Shown here: one piece after another, positions 1 to 10,808 of the stretch
Numbering within the stretch: the first letter of the stretch is position 1
How the letters are laid out: each line of letters opens with the position of its first letter
Assembly: GCA_024734495.1 (NCBI GenBank)
Contig: JALMQS010000850.1
Coordinates: forward strand, 248,001-312,000
DNA: 64,000 bases
Direction: 5' to 3'
Source of the DNA: Forficula auricularia
Taxonomy: Eukaryota > Arthropoda > Insecta > Dermaptera > Forficulidae
Made by a program: the position numbers and the translations under genes
The notes under the pieces: model-generated
The model's input: only the letters and a program-made list of their open reading frames with translations
What the model was told of the DNA's origin: nothing
Database searches by the model: none

Positions 1-600
1 GTAAATAATGGGTACGAGGCAAGCCTTATAGACCAAATGTTATATAAAAAAATTGAAAAATCAACCCTAGAATCAATATATTCACAAAAGAATGAAAAAG
101 AAAAAGAAAATCCTAAGATAGTTTTCCCATATTATGGACAAATTTCGGAAAAATTAAAACAAAAAATGAAAAAATTAGGGTTCAACACAGTATTCAAAAC
201 TCCAATTACTCTAGGAAAAGATTTAGGTTCAAATAAAAAAGACAAATTACCAAATATAGAAAAAGAAGGGGTTTATAGTTTGAAATGCAAAGATTGCGAA
301 GCGATCTACGTAGGGAAAACAGAGAGGAATCTGAAAATTCGATTAAATGAACATATTAGGGATTTTAAAAATAAAAAGAATGAAAACTCTTTTGCGGAAC
401 ATTTAAATTCAAACAATCACTCTTTCCCAGAAGGCACAGGAATTAGATTAATAAAAGGAGAAAGAAACCCAAAATTAATTAGCGCAATTGAATCGTTAGA
501 AATTTTGAAATCATTCAATAAAAATTCAAAACTTTGTTTGAACAGCCAAATTGAATTATCAAATAGCAATTTGCTTAAGATGTTTGCTAACAAAAGATAA
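1..600 (+). CDS. Penelope-like element ORF, C-terminal end with GIY-YIG endonuclease (partial)
   Basis: The frame is open from base 1 to the TAA at 598-600, so the reverse transcriptase part lies upstream of the window. The visible part begins with residues that resemble the end of an RT thumb (VNNGYEASLIDQ...). A GIY-YIG nuclease domain follows: GVYSLKCKDC gives the GVY (GIY) strand and a CxxC pair, AIYVGKT gives the YVG (YIG) strand, and the conserved Arg lies in LKIRLNEH. His residues in NEH, AEH and NNH fit the Cys-Cys-His-His zinc site usual in Penelope-like elements. The domain nicks DNA for target-primed reverse transcription. The ATG at 37 is internal, not the true start. No stop or frameshift is seen in this stretch. 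The family call is firm; activity is unknown because the rest is missing. Confidence 0.88.
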   Translation, partial: VNNGYEASLIDQMLYKKIEKSTLESIYSQKNEKEKENPKIVFPYYGQISEKLKQKMKKLGFNTVFKTPITLGKDLGSNKKDKLPNIEKEGVYSLKCKDCEAIYVGKTERNLKIRLNEHIRDFKNKKNENSFAEHLNSNNHSFPEGTGIRLIKGERNPKLISAIESLEILKSFNKNSKLCLNSQIELSNSNLLKMFANKR

Positions 601-1018
601 AAGAAAAAGAAAAACAAACCCCCCCCCCTTTCCATTGTCAGCCTATCTCTTTGTAAAACAAGGAGAAAGGGAAACATAGGTTATATTTGAATGTGAACCA
701 AAAGAATGTCTTTAATTCTAAGCTGCCAACCAGTAAAAGAACATCACATTTTCAATATCCATACGATATTGACTCCATGAAAAACAACATTTATAATTAA
801 AAAAGACTGATGATGAAGACCAAGTCTTCGAAACTATAGTCTCAAACAAATAAATAATATATATATATACAGATATATCATCTCGATATATATGTGTGTA
901 TGTTTATTTGCATCAAGCAGAGGACAACTCTTTGTTTCTCTTTGTGAATCAACAACTCTGCTACTCTCGGCAAAACAAAAACTTTTCAATTCGTAATTTT
1001 AATTTTATAAATTAAAGA
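601..1018 (+). mobile_element. 3' tail of the Penelope-like element
   Basis: Non-coding tail directly after the ORF. It contains a C run at 620-629, the hammerhead-like motif at 801-846, an AT microsatellite near 855-890 and a segment with GTGAATCAACAACTCTGCTA. The same tail is present in reverse at 32698-33185 and 56278-56560, which shows that it belongs to the element. Confidence 0.75.
801..846 (+). ncRNA. Hammerhead ribozyme-like motif in the Penelope-like tail
   Basis: Core CTGATGA at 807-813. A hairpin at 814-829 pairs GAAGA with TCTTC over loop CCAAG. GAAA follows at 830-833, then C-TATA-G and TC, so stem III is only AC/GT and the cleavage triplet is GTC at 839-841. The innermost stem I pairs (GA with TC) flank the core. 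Hammerheads with such minimal stem III are known from Penelope-like elements. The core match is direct; cleavage is inferred. Confidence 0.75.
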
Positions 1019-1026
1019 GTTTATTT

Positions 1027-1228
1027 AGGGCCAATTGTATGTCGGTTGGTAAACTCTTTTTAAACGTTGACAAAGGGTAAAACCTTATAATTCACCTTGT
1101 GGCCGGCGAGATGGCCAATCAGATGACAGGCACTTTCATCTGATTGGCCATCCCGTCAGGCACAAGGTGAATTATAAGGTTTTACCTTTGTCAACGTTTA
1201 AGAGTTTACCAACCGACATACAACTGAC
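1027..1228. repeat. Near-perfect hairpin foldback element
   Basis: Left arm from GGCCAATTGTATGTCGG and right arm ending in CCGACATACAACTGACC are reverse complements across about 95 bases each. The centre lies near 1125 (ATCAGATGACAGGCACTTTCATCTGAT). No ORF. Confidence 0.8.
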
Positions 1229-1394
1229 CCTTAGTCACATATGTTAAAAAAAGTATCTGGAATACCGAGCGATCCTCGGTAATTTTTTGATTCATTTAAA
1301 AGCGATATATTAATATTATTTTTAATTTTAAATTCAGGTAAAAAGGTTGATTTTTATTCGCAGCTAAAATAAAATAAAATTGAAATACAACTTA

Positions 1395-1990
1395 ATTTAT
1401 ATTTAGTGTAAAGATTTAAGCATCTTTTTTTGAGTTTCTTTTTTTTTGAAAAAAGATGGAATTTTTTCAAAAATCAACCCAATTATATAATATTAAGAAG
1501 TGAATTTAATTTTATTTAGAAAACAAATCAAAGATTTTAGTAGAAATATTTTTACATTGCATATCAGAGGGTTTCGTCCGCTTGAGAATCGAACCCAAGC
1601 GCTGACTAGCTTTCAAAGCCCTTAAGACAAATCTCTCTCCGATATGCAACATATATAAGAAATAAAGCAGCAATTTTTTTTTCAAAAAAAGAAACTCAAA
1701 AAAGATGCTTAAATCTTTACACTAATTATTTAAATGAAGGACCCGACACTGAAAACTTTTTTCAGTTTAGCCTGATTTTTTACTATTCCCTTCGAGTTGA
1801 AAGGAGTGAAAAATTTGCTGCTTTATTTCTTATATATGTTGCATATCGGAGAGAGATTTGTCTTAAGGGTTTGGCTAACGGCCCGGAAAGCTAGTTAGCG
1901 CTTGGGTTCGATTCCCAAGGGGACGAAACCCTCTGATATGCAATGTAAAAATATTTCTACTAAAATCTTTGAACCGAATGTTTTCTACAT
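1395..1990. repeat. Foldback element with a tRNA-like module in each arm
   Basis: Arms 1400-1680 and 1675-1985 are complementary in blocks. The right arm (1838-1945) carries a tRNA-like stretch: A-box-like TGGCTAACGG, then GGTTCGATTCC (perfect B box) in a TTGGG/CCCAA T-arm, flanked by AGGGTTT/AAACCCT. The left arm holds its reverse. A related module is at 52490-52590 and 55795-55905. Confidence 0.7.
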
Positions 1991-2084
1991 TTGATTCAAT
2001 CACGAATCAACTGTAGGGAATTTTTGTCAAATATTGATTGAAAATAATATTTGAACTTATATATTTCTAACTTGAAATAATGAT

Positions 2085-2275
2085 CTTAAATAAATTTTTA
2101 TAATTTTTCTAACTAATATAACAAAGAATAATTGCATATCAATGAGAATTGTTTGACCGCGCTTATTTGAAGTGATAAAATATCTTTTTCAAATAAGCGC
2201 GGTCAAATAATTCTCATTGATATGTCAATTATTCTTTGTTATATTAGTTAGAAAAATTATAAAAATTTATAAAAT
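2085..2275. repeat. Hairpin foldback element
   Basis: Inverted arms of about 85 bases meet around GTGATAAAATATCTTT at 2170. Both arms contain TTGACCGCGCTTATTTGAA or its complement. One arm recurs at 42150-42260. Confidence 0.75.
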
Positions 2276-2392
2276 CTTTGATTTGTTTCCTAAATAAAAT
2301 TAAATTCACTTCTTAACTTATATTAGTTGAATAAAAGATTTCACTGTCGATGGTAACAGAATTGTTCTTTAATCTTAATTTATATTTTTTTA

Positions 2393-2430
2393 CCAACGTT
2401 TTGACCCGCTATGGCCATCATCAAGACGTA
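2393..2430 (-). ncRNA. Degenerate hammerhead-like remnant
   Basis: On the minus strand the order is CTTGATGATGGCC, AGCGGGTC, AAAACGTTGG. This keeps the layout of the hammerhead motifs elsewhere in the window but with an altered core and no clean GAAA. Probably a decayed copy. Confidence 0.3.
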
Positions 2431-2492
2431 TCACTGACCACAAACTTTTGAATGTAATTGAAATTAAAAATAATATTATTATACACGGAGAT

Positions 2493-2770
2493 TCTTTCGT
2501 TGACTCTTTTAAATCCTGAAGAAGGAGGTACGATCCTTCGAATTGTCGGATTTTTTAAGAGAATGAAATTGATATTCTAATAATTATTTTATAGAAAAAT
2601 ATCTTTAATTAATTAAATTTGCAAATTTTAGTATATAATAATATTTGTAATGATCTATTAGTGGAATTTAAAATAAAAAAACCAATTAATTTTATTAAAA
2701 GAAAATTGAAAAAAATGTAATTATACATTTTTATTCAAACAACCAACTGTGAATAATTATTTTAATTAAC
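2493..2770 (+). repeat. Dispersed repeat, copy 1
   Basis: Closely matches 12530-12806 through TAGTGGAATTTAAAATAAAA and an AT-rich tail. Near its start it reads CCTGAAGA, an AAGGA/TCCTT hairpin and GAATTGTC, which may be a mutated hammerhead core. Confidence 0.7.
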
Positions 2771-2934
2771 AAAAAACCCTTCAAAAACAACTTAGCCGAT
2801 GACGAGACCGGGACAGATCAAAATGTCGACACAAAAACCCCCTAACCCGTGAATTTCATCCAAATCGTTTTCGAGAAACCGATGCTATATAAATATATAC
2901 AAGAATTTCTCGTTTAATAAGTTTAGATAATAGA

Positions 2935-3100
2935 GTAATTTTAGTCAATTAACATTACTTATTTGAAAGATTTACTAAACCGTTTCGGTAACCCCTGGTA
3001 GACCATCTTTAGTAGTACTGAAAATACCAGAGGTGTGTTTAGTAAATCTATCAAATAAATAATGTTAATTGACTAAAATTACTCTATTTATTTATTTTAT
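2935..3100. repeat. Hairpin element with a degenerate hammerhead-like core at its centre
   Basis: Arms beginning ATAGAGTAATTTTAGTCAAT and ending in the complement fold over a centre at 2981-3030. The centre on the minus strand reads CTAAAGA, GGT...ACC hairpin, GAAAC (2983-3012). It is the same family as the better core at 48733-48767, with G5 changed. Confidence 0.55.
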
Positions 3101-3284
3101 GTGACTAAATAAACCCTTAAATTAATCAAATTAAATTCTACATAAGTCACTTAATTTTGGGGAGTAATTTTAATGTTTGTGTTTTTAATGTTTAACATTT
3201 GTCATGAACTATTAGTGGGGTTTTAAAATTGAAAAATAACGTCGTCGTCGTCGCTTAAGTCGATTATAATGAGTATTAGTCCAG

Positions 3285-3800
3285 TCCAATTGTGCTCAAA
3301 TGGGACCCTATGGGGAAAGTTTTGATTTTTTCATATATATGTTTTTTGGGCGCTAAATCCAAATCTGAGGTCTCCCACCAAAATTTCGTGACGCAACATT
3401 GTAGAATATGAAAAAAAAACGTTAAAATTTTCATTTTTTGGCGGTTTTTGCTTATAACTCGAAAACTATAAGCTTTTCGTAAATAACCTTCCTATTCCAA
3501 TTGAAAGTTCATAAAATTTCTTATAAATTTAATTCTTTAGGGTTTTTTCCGACCAACCGTTCGGGCTCAACCGCAAAATCCAAGTTTTCGACCTCGGCAG
3601 CCCCCAAATCATCCAAAAACTCGCTTTTTTGATATTTTCCCATTTTGAACATGGAGGAGCACGTTTTTGACAAAGACCACTCTATACATTCTTAAATTAG
3701 ATTAAATTTGCTACAATTAAAACAAAGTTTCATCTTAATTGGATAAATGGCAATCCGTGCCGCAATGAGGTTGAAGTTTTGAAAAACAATTGAAAAATAT
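3285..3800 (+). repeat. Solo arm of the 20.5-22.2 kb foldback family
   Basis: Shares TCTGAGGTCTCCC, CGTGACGCAACATTGTAGAA and GAACATGGAGGAGCACG with 20865-21300, and in reverse with 21410-22180. No coding potential seen. Confidence 0.7.
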
Positions 3801-3998
3801 TAGAACCAAATGACTGGACTATTACACGGTTCATTTACTTGAAAGTTGTTTATATCATTAGTTGTTACCAACCTCTCAAGCAAACATAATTGTAGCGCTT
3901 GTCCATTAAACAAGTGTTCTATCTGTACAGGATGTAAGTGTTGTTATGTCAAATTGCTGATTCTAATGTTTTTGTTGTTGTTTTGTGTATGTTTTCAG

Positions 3999-4343
3999 GG
4001 TTATACAAAGGTTCTACAACAACCTCGACCTCGTATGAGGCAGGCAGCGGGGGTCCGCATCATCGTCCTGCGGAACGACCCAAGACTTTGCGCCGTCTCA
4101 AGATGGTGTATGACCCGTCGACGGCCTCCACCACTACCTCCACCACCACCTCGTCATCCAATGGCGCAGGTGGGGTCGCCGACGGTGGTGGAGGCATCGG
4201 CGATGCATTGGCGATTCTATCGCCGTTCGATGAACAGGAAGAGTGGGCCAAAATATCAGAAATTATGGCCTCGTTCGGCACTGGACTAGTCAGGGAATCG
4301 GTCTTCGTCACTGAACTCGAGAAGGAGTTCCAAGAGAGGCTGG
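3999..4343 (+). CDS. ANKS1: ANKS1-like gene, exon 1 in window (linker before SAM domains)
   Basis: The acceptor TTTTCAG ends at 3998. The exon starts with two bases that complete a codon begun in an upstream exon. It reads (G)LYKGSTTTSTSYEAGSGG, then RPKTLRRLKMVYDP, a Ser/Thr/Gly-rich low-complexity stretch, and the conserved block LSPFDEQEEWAKISEIM followed by SVFVTELEKEFQERLG. This block lies just N-terminal of the SAM pair in ANKS1 scaffold proteins, which bind receptor tyrosine kinases (such as EphA8) and other NPxY ligands through their PTB domain. The donor G/GTCAGT falls at 4344, leaving phase 1. The next exon at 6516 restores the frame as GTG. Overlapping ORFs in other frames (3846-4289 and the minus strand) are shadows. 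Upstream ankyrin exons are outside the window. Confidence 0.88.
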
Positions 4344-4646
4344 GTCAGTATCTAAATCACCACATCTAAATCATTTATCCCTCTCTCTACTCTAGGGCCG
4401 TCCATAAATTTCGTCACACGAATTTAAAGATTTTTAGACCCCTGCCCCCTGTGTCACATTTTCATTGAGCCCCCCTTTTATTGTGACGTCACAATATCAC
4501 TTTTATAACCCTATACTTTAATAATTCTAGATTTTTTTTTATAAATTAAACTCAACTATAGGGATTTAATATATTTTAAGTTTATGGCCTCATGACCGCG
4601 CTCTCTATTCCCTTGTCTGGCGCGTATACTACTATATATAAAAGTG

Positions 4647-5126
4647 ACGATATTTTTGCAATTCTGTAGAACCTTTTGATGCCAAATATACTAAAATATT
4701 TGTATGATTCCATTTTTATCAAAATTGGAAAAAAAACGAATGAAACGAAATGTTGACTCGTGACATGGTAATCGAACGAGATTCCCAAGAAGAGGGGAGA
4801 AATATTTTTTTCAACTGATTTTTTTTTTTTAAATTAATTTTTTATCGAAATTTCGAAATTTTTCAAGGTCCTTGATACACGAGCCTTGGTTTTTTTTATT
4901 TTTTGAAAATAATTTTTTTTTTTTAATATTTCAAAAAACGATCTTTTCCCATAAAGAATTCCTAAAATAAAGATATTTTTCCAATTCTGTAGAACCTTTT
5001 GATGCCAAATATACTAAAATATTTGTATGATTCCATTTTTATCAAAATTGGAAAAAAAACGAATGAAACGAAATGTTGACTCGTGACATGGGAATCGAAC
5101 GAGATTCCCAAGAAGTGGAGAGAATT
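4647..5126 (+). repeat. Direct repeat, two ~155-base copies 325 bases apart
   Basis: Copies at 4647-4800 and 4972-5126 share TTCTGTAGAACCTTTTGATG, TTGACTCGTGACATGG and GAACGAGATTCCCAAGAAG almost base for base. A T-rich spacer separates them. Confidence 0.85.
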
Positions 5127-5315
5127 TTTATTTCATAGAAGCCTCTTTATTTTTTTTAAATTAATTAATTAGGTGGGACTCTCCCACATTTGGGTTTCTT
5201 GTCCCACATCGATTGGTTTACAATAGATATATGATAATTATATAGATATAGATTCATATCCCATATTCCATTGTAAAATATCTGGTCACTTTAACTATTA
5301 TATATATACCTACTT

Positions 5316-5810
5316 CGTTTTAACCGACTTTAAAAAAGGAGGAGATTTTTTTTTGTGTCTATGTTACCTCATATCTCCGCCACTGTGAACCGATTTTGAA
5401 ATTTTTTTGCATTGGGTTCAGTCTACCTTTCGATTGGTCCCGTTTTTTTTCATTGGTATTAGACTTTTTTTGTTAGTTTTGTTCTGGCCTAACTTCTTTG
5501 TTTATGAACCGATTTCGATGATTCTTTTTTATTTGAAAGGGGGTATCTTAGGGATGGTGCCATATTATTTTGGTCAAGTTCTGATGATATGATCAACGAC
5601 GAAATAACGTAAATCTCCAATTCTTATGAGTAAATAATCGAAATTATGAGAAATAAAATCTTTTATAAAAATTTTTTTTATAACATTCATTTAAAACCCG
5701 CAAACGTTTGAGATATTTTCTATATTTATGAATTGAATTTTATTATAATTTTCTGATTCATTCGCCTGACGCTTTCTCTTACGAAATGCATGCAAGGTAT
5801 TATATTAAGT
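5316..5810 (+). repeat. Dispersed repeat of the CCGACTT..AAAAAAGGAGGAG type
   Basis: Starts AACCGACTTTAAAAAAGGAG and continues with GTGAACCGATTTTGA and GGTGCCATATTATTTTGGTC. Copies lie at 47402-48090 and 62690-63245. A similar repeat is common in insect genomes; its class is not decided here. Confidence 0.65.
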
Positions 5811-5861
5811 CACTATTAATAACATCACTAAAAAGAGAGAAAAACAAAAATAATTTTTATA

Positions 5862-6247
5862 AAAAAAATAAACCGACTTCAAAAACTTAAATGCAACAAA
5901 TAAAATAATAATAAGTTAAAAATGAAATAAAATCCACTAAAAGGTATAAAATAATTATCTTATTTAGTTACAACTAAAGGACGAAATATTAACATGAAAT
6001 CTTTTTGAAGTCGGTGCCAAACATATACATTTTATAAATCGCACTTAGTACGTTTGGCGGGTACGTTCGCTTATAGGTATAGATTGTTTGGCACCGACTT
6101 CAAAAAGTAATTTCATGTTAATATTTCGTCGTTTAGTTGTAACTAAATAAGATAATTATTTTATACCTTTTAGTGGATTTTATTTTATTTTTCAGTTCTT
6201 ATTATTTTATTTGTTGCATTTAAGTTTTTTGAAGTCGGTTATTTTTT
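5862..6247. repeat. Long hairpin element bounded by AACCGACTTCAAAAA
   Basis: About 170-base arms meet near 6045 (TTTGGCGGGTACG). Both arms contain GACGAAATATTAACATGAAA or its complement plus GAAGTCGGTGCCAAAC. The left arm recurs in part at 48070-48160. Confidence 0.8.
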
Positions 6248-6388
6248 TTATAATATCTCAAAAAATTTTAAATTTTTAACTATCACAGATTATACGCTAT
6301 TCGCTCAGATCAAACCGAATAACTCCGTATATCCTCCATTACAGCCCTGGCTATATATAATTAATTAATTAATGAAACGTGACAATAT

Positions 6389-6419
<31 letters not shown>

Positions 6420-6515
6420 TTTATTGAAAAATATTTAAACTGGCTTATCCATTTGAAATATATTATATATAACTTTTCCTCTCTCTCTGAAATACTAAAT
6501 ATCAATTGCTTTCAG

Positions 6516-6667
6516 TGATGACGCGGTCGGAGAGCCGTGCCAGTGACCGTGTGACCCCCGTCGGCGTGGGTCTCACAGGGACCGTGACCACTTGGCTCCA
6601 TTCTTTGAAACTAAGTGAATACGAGTCACTTCTAGTCAATAATGGATACGACCATCTCGAATTCATT
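6516..6667 (+). CDS. ANKS1: ANKS1-like gene, exon 2 (first half of SAM domain 1)
   Basis: The acceptor TTTCAG ends at 6515. The G carried over from 4343 plus TG makes the Val of VMTRSESRASDRVTP. The stretch TVTTWLHSLKLSEYESLLVN then NGYDHLEFI is the start of a SAM domain: the WL.S..L..Y pattern of helix 1, and the GYD turn before helix 3. The exon ends ATT/GTAAGT at 6668, phase 0, splitting the SAM domain between helices as in other ANKS1 genes. SAM domains mediate protein association, often as polymers or in tandem. High confidence from phase, splice sites and family match. Confidence 0.9.
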
Positions 6668-6740
6668 GTAAGTAATTACACCTGTTATGTTATGTAGTAT
6701 ATCAAAATAATAATTTAGCGCCTCTCTTATTTATAATTAA

Positions 6741-8110
6741 CTAGCTTCAACGGCCCGCCTTCGACGGGCCTTTTGCTAGCCAGGGGGCTTCGGCTGTTTT
6801 ATACACGTGTAAAGAACACTTTCATATATCAATTCTTGTGAATTAATTGTAATAGATTGATGAAGAGGACAAAGTATATCTCTTTATGAATGAATTTAAA
6901 AAATGTATTTTTCCAGCAGAAGACAATATTTTATTGTCCCCTTCTGCTACTCAATTATTCCGCAAAAAGAACCTTTCAACTAAAATTAAAATAAAGTTTT
7001 TGTCTTGTAAAAATTCAATAAATAAGGTAAAAATCGTCATTTGGGGAGAATTATCCAATTAAAAAATTAAAAATAATAAACTTTTAAAGTTTATTATTAG
7101 ATTATAGAAAATTTAGGTTTAATTAGGCTCAAAATAGGTTTTTAATAATTTCAATAGGCTGAAATTTCCTAGATTTCAAAACAATATAACAATGGGTTTT
7201 CAAATGATTTTGTTTTCTTTAAAGAATTCTACGGGCTAATTGAATTTTGGTTTTAATCTTTAAAATATATTTTTAAAGAAATTCCAAATGCTAATTAATT
7301 CCTTTCAGTTAGTTTAGTTAGTATAGTTTCAATAATCCTTTATAATTAACTTTGAAATAAATAAATAATATTGAAATGAATGAATGAGCTCGAATACAAA
7401 CGCCAAAAGGCTTAGTTCTTTTGAAATGGCTGAGGGTCTTAAATACAATAGAAAAAAGATGAGATGAGATTCCCAAGGGTATTTATAAGAAAAATGATTT
7501 TTAAATAACATATTTTATTTTTAATTAAATATTTTTCATCTATATATATAATCAACAAGCTTGCTGAAACTTTTTTATTTTTTTCTACCCTATTAAAGAC
7601 GGTTTTCAGAATTTTTTTCAAATTTTTTCATTCAACCTAAAAGAAGTTAGGAATTTTTGAAAATAATCCCTTTTTTTAAATAACCATAACTTTTTCAAAA
7701 ATTTAGTTATCATGACGATTTTTTTTTTAATTTTTGGTTTTAAATGTACTTTAAAAAATAGAAGTTTTTTAAATCTTTGTTGCATTATTAAATTCTTCTT
7801 CAACGATAATGTGGTTAGAACTATTGAGAATGAATGACGCTCAAAAATCTGACAAACAGGGCCGCCAACACATGTTTAGTTTGCTAGTTTAGTTCTTTTA
7901 TTGTTTGGCAAGCTATGTTATCTAACCTGAATTTTTTTTAGTTTTTCCTGAATTTTCCAATTTTCCGGGCAACTTTTCCAATTTTTTTTTACGTATTAAC
8001 CCGAATTGGACTATTACGAACATTTAAAAAAAAAAATTAGCCAAATCGGTCCAGGCATTTGAGAGATCTGCGCTTACAAAGAAACAGAAATTCATTTTTA
8101 TTATATAAGA
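6741..8110 (-). mobile_element. Non-autonomous Helitron-like element (1.37 kb)
   Basis: Read on the minus strand it starts TCTTATATAATAAAAATGAA at 8110 after an A. It ends with a GC-rich hairpin (GGCCCGTCGAAGGCGGGCC), a short spacer and CTAG at 6744-6741 before a T. TC start, 3' hairpin, CTAG end and A/T flanks without duplication are Helitron hallmarks. The 5' part matches 43292-43690 and the 3' part matches 56560-57124. No Rep/helicase coding is visible. Confidence 0.8.
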
Positions 8111-8412
8111 TATATTAGAATAAATATTATAGGTATATAATTTTCAGGTTTTGTGATCAGCTATTTCCCATGAAATAAATTAATTAAGAAAAAGCTGAAA
8201 ATGTTTTTGAAGTGAAACTTCTTTGAATTTTTTTGTTACAATAAAGGGGAAATGACCTAATAGAGGGGAAATAAAAGACATGCAAGCATTAATTTTAAAA
8301 TAATAATTTAAATTTTCCTAATTTTAATGAATTTTATTAATCATAAACAATTAGTGGGTATTAAAAGAATAATTTAAATTTCCTAATTTTAGTAAATTTT
8401 ATTTGTCATGAC

Positions 8413-9031
8413 CAGAGACCAGATTCCTATGCAATTGCATATTTTGTTTGCCGTCAGATACGACCCAGGGGATCAATTATCTATCCGAATCATGCATCTA
8501 GGAATTTTTATACTGCATATTTTTGCATATTTGAGTAATATTGCATAAAATTGCATATTTGAAGGATTTTTTGGGCAAAATACAGATTTTTGAAAAAAGA
8601 AAGAATGAAAAAAATTAAGAAATAAAACAGGGGACATTATTTTTTTTTTAAGGCATTCAGTAACTATAGCCGATTTTGCCCTTTGAGTGTTCGTGTGTGT
8701 ATGGAAGTGTGTGTAAATTGGTGTAGGGATCAGAGCCGGCCAAATATTTGCATTATTTTATTAGTTTATTATTACGTATAGGTACGTCAATATGAAAATC
8801 TTGTTAATATAAAAAATAATAATAAAAGGAGTACAGAATCGTGTCTTTTAAATAAAACTACCCCCCCCCCCTCGTATTTTTTCGTTCACATTTTTTGAAA
8901 CATTATTATATTTATTATGTTGATTTATGACGATCTTCAAGCGGGAGGCCCGGGTTCGAGCCTTGTTAGCATATAAAATTTCGATCGGCTAAATCTCGGA
9001 TCCCACACTAACACTACTACGGTGAAAATAA

Positions 9032-9080
<49 letters not shown>

Positions 9081-9442
9081 TTTTTAATGATATTGTTGTG
9101 ATAAGGTGATACACCAGAAGGTCCATCCCCTAAAGGCCTGTATGGGCTGGCCCCTCCATCGTGAAAAGAACAGAGTAGAAGGAAAAGAAGCCGGGATCAC
9201 GTGCCAAATCTCAGAAAGTTAGATATAGTCCAATTTACTAAGTTTTTAGGGGCTTCGAGCAGTGGTAAATTCTTCGAGGAGATGTAAATTCTCCGCGCGA
9301 TAAATTAGGTTAAATTTTTCTCCCACTTAATTTTTATTACCAGATGGTATCATGTTTCAACGTATTCTGCATATTACTTTCATATTTCAGCTTTTTAACT
9401 ACATATTTTGGCAATTTTTTCTGCATAAATTTCCGGTCTCTA
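8413..9442. mobile_element. hAT-like non-autonomous element
   Basis: Ends CAGAGACC and GGTCTCTA are inverted apart from the first base. They are flanked by GTCATGAC (8405-8412) and GTCATGAG (9443-9450), a 7/8 match for an 8-bp TSD. Interior TTGCATATTT repeats near the left end are typical of subterminal hAT motifs. A tRNA-like SINE and a TA array sit inside. No transposase. Confidence 0.6.
8935..9090 (+). mobile_element. Partial tRNA-derived SINE with TA tail
   Basis: B-box-like GGCCCGGGTTCGAGCC, then CTACGGTGAAAATAAATAAA and a (TA)n run from about 9036 to 9077. The A-box half is not clear, so it is probably 5'-truncated. Confidence 0.5.
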
Positions 9443-10105
9443 GTCATGAGCTATTGGTGCGTTTTAAAATTAAAGTTTCAATTCCCCATTGAGCCTATGT
9501 AAATGAGACTCACACATTTTTTTTTTTTTTAGATAAATAATATAATAATTTTTGGAACTGTCAGAATTCTCTATTTGATCAATCACAATTTAAATTAAAT
9601 TAAATTTAATTTAATCGGGGATTTCCCTAAGCATTAGACAAACGGAAGGAAAAACCACTTTTCCATTAAATAACATTATCCCTCCCATACTTCCACATTT
9701 TATCCTTAACATTTCTGCCTGTCCGTATAGGGAACTCCATTACTGGGTACTTGCCCGGAAGGCAGGCTGTATCATTTTTTGAGATTTTAATCCGTTTCTA
9801 TAGTAAAAAAGAAATGATAATCGAACAGGTGTGATTTGCATTATTCACCGAACTGCAAACAGCGTACCGATATCTTGAACTTAACCAATTTTGATGAAAT
9901 TTAATATTTTAATTAACTACCTTAAGAACCACAAAAAGGTTATATAAAGTTTTTAGTAAAATTAAATTTTAGAGTACTTTATCCTAGAAAAAGATAGTAG
10001 GTAACTTTTTTTTTTAATTCTTTAAAATTTATTCATTTGATCGATTTAATATAGCTCATGGTCAAAACATCAAAAATGGAATGTAATAAGGTTATTCCTC
10101 TTGTA

Positions 10106-10656
10106 CCGGGTGGGGCATAAAGATCTCCTACATTTTGATGAGGTATAAAAAATGAAAAAAAAAACTGAATATATTTTTGAAACATAAAATATATTTTTTT
10201 AATATATTTTAAACATTATATCAGACTCAAAAGGAAGGGGGGTCAAAAATGAAAATTCTAGCCCTTTCAACAAATCTATGTATACAAAATTTGGTTAAGT
10301 TTGGTTGAAAGGGCTAGTATATAAAATTTGGTTGAGTTTGGTCGAAAGGGCTAGAATTTTCATTTTGGACCCTCCTCCCATTTTCGGTGGTTAGTTTTTG
10401 CATTTCTAACCTTCTGGGGATCCACAGAATATGTATACATGATTTGGTAGAGTTTGGTCGAAAGGGCTAGAATTTTATTTCCTCCCCCCCCCCCCCCCCC
10501 TCTTTCCCTTTTTTGTCTGATATACGTCATGTTTAAAACACATTTAAAAAAAAATATTTTATGTTCTTTTCAAAAATATATTCAGTTTTTTTCTAGTAAA
10601 TTTATTTCATTTTTTATATCTCTTCAAAATGTGGGAGATCTTTATGGCCCACCCTG
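10106..10656. mobile_element. TA-flanked MITE
   Basis: CGGGTGGGGCATAAAGATCT at the left and the near-complement AGATCTTTATGGCCCACCCTG at the right, flanked by TA (10104-10105, 10657-10658). The interior holds two partial copies of the ATACAAAATTTGGTTGAGTT minisatellite unit found at 46-47, 57-58 and 62 kb. Tc1/mariner-type ends by TSD. Confidence 0.7.
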
Positions 10657-10808
10657 TATTAGAAAATAATTGATCGTTATTTTTTATTTTAAGTCAACAT
10701 GGACTTTAAATAATCAGTGATATCTGATTATTTTCACTTTTTCCACCAATTTTTTCTACGTAATATGGAAAATTTAACTTTTCACAATAATGTATTCTCT
10801 CTTTCTAG

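Larger units (their letters stand above)
4344..6515 (+). other. ANKS1 intron (2.2 kb), repeat-filled
   Basis: Begins GTCAGT and ends TTTCAG, phase 1. It holds a 155-base direct duplication (4647-4800 and 4972-5126), a GACTTCAAAAAAGGAGGAG-type repeat and a long hairpin. Confidence 0.8.
6668..10808 (+). other. ANKS1 intron (4.1 kb), repeat-filled
   Basis: GTAAGT to TTTCTAG, phase 0. It contains a reverse-oriented Helitron-like element, a hAT-like element with a nested SINE, and a TA-flanked MITE. Confidence 0.8.

Noticed and set aside
417..677. 86-codon ORF opposite the Penelope ORF
   Set aside because: Antisense shadow of the GIY-YIG coding region.
1868..1935. Genuine tRNA gene
   Set aside because: There is a B box and T-arm, but extra bases lie between the T-arm and the would-be acceptor stem, no anticodon arm is convincing, and the unit is copied in foldbacks.
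3846..4289. 147-codon ORF overlapping ANKS1 exon 1 in another frame
   Set aside because: The +2 frame matches the ANKS1 linker (EEWAKISEIM) and has correct splice phases. This frame is a shadow with Pro/Arg bias.
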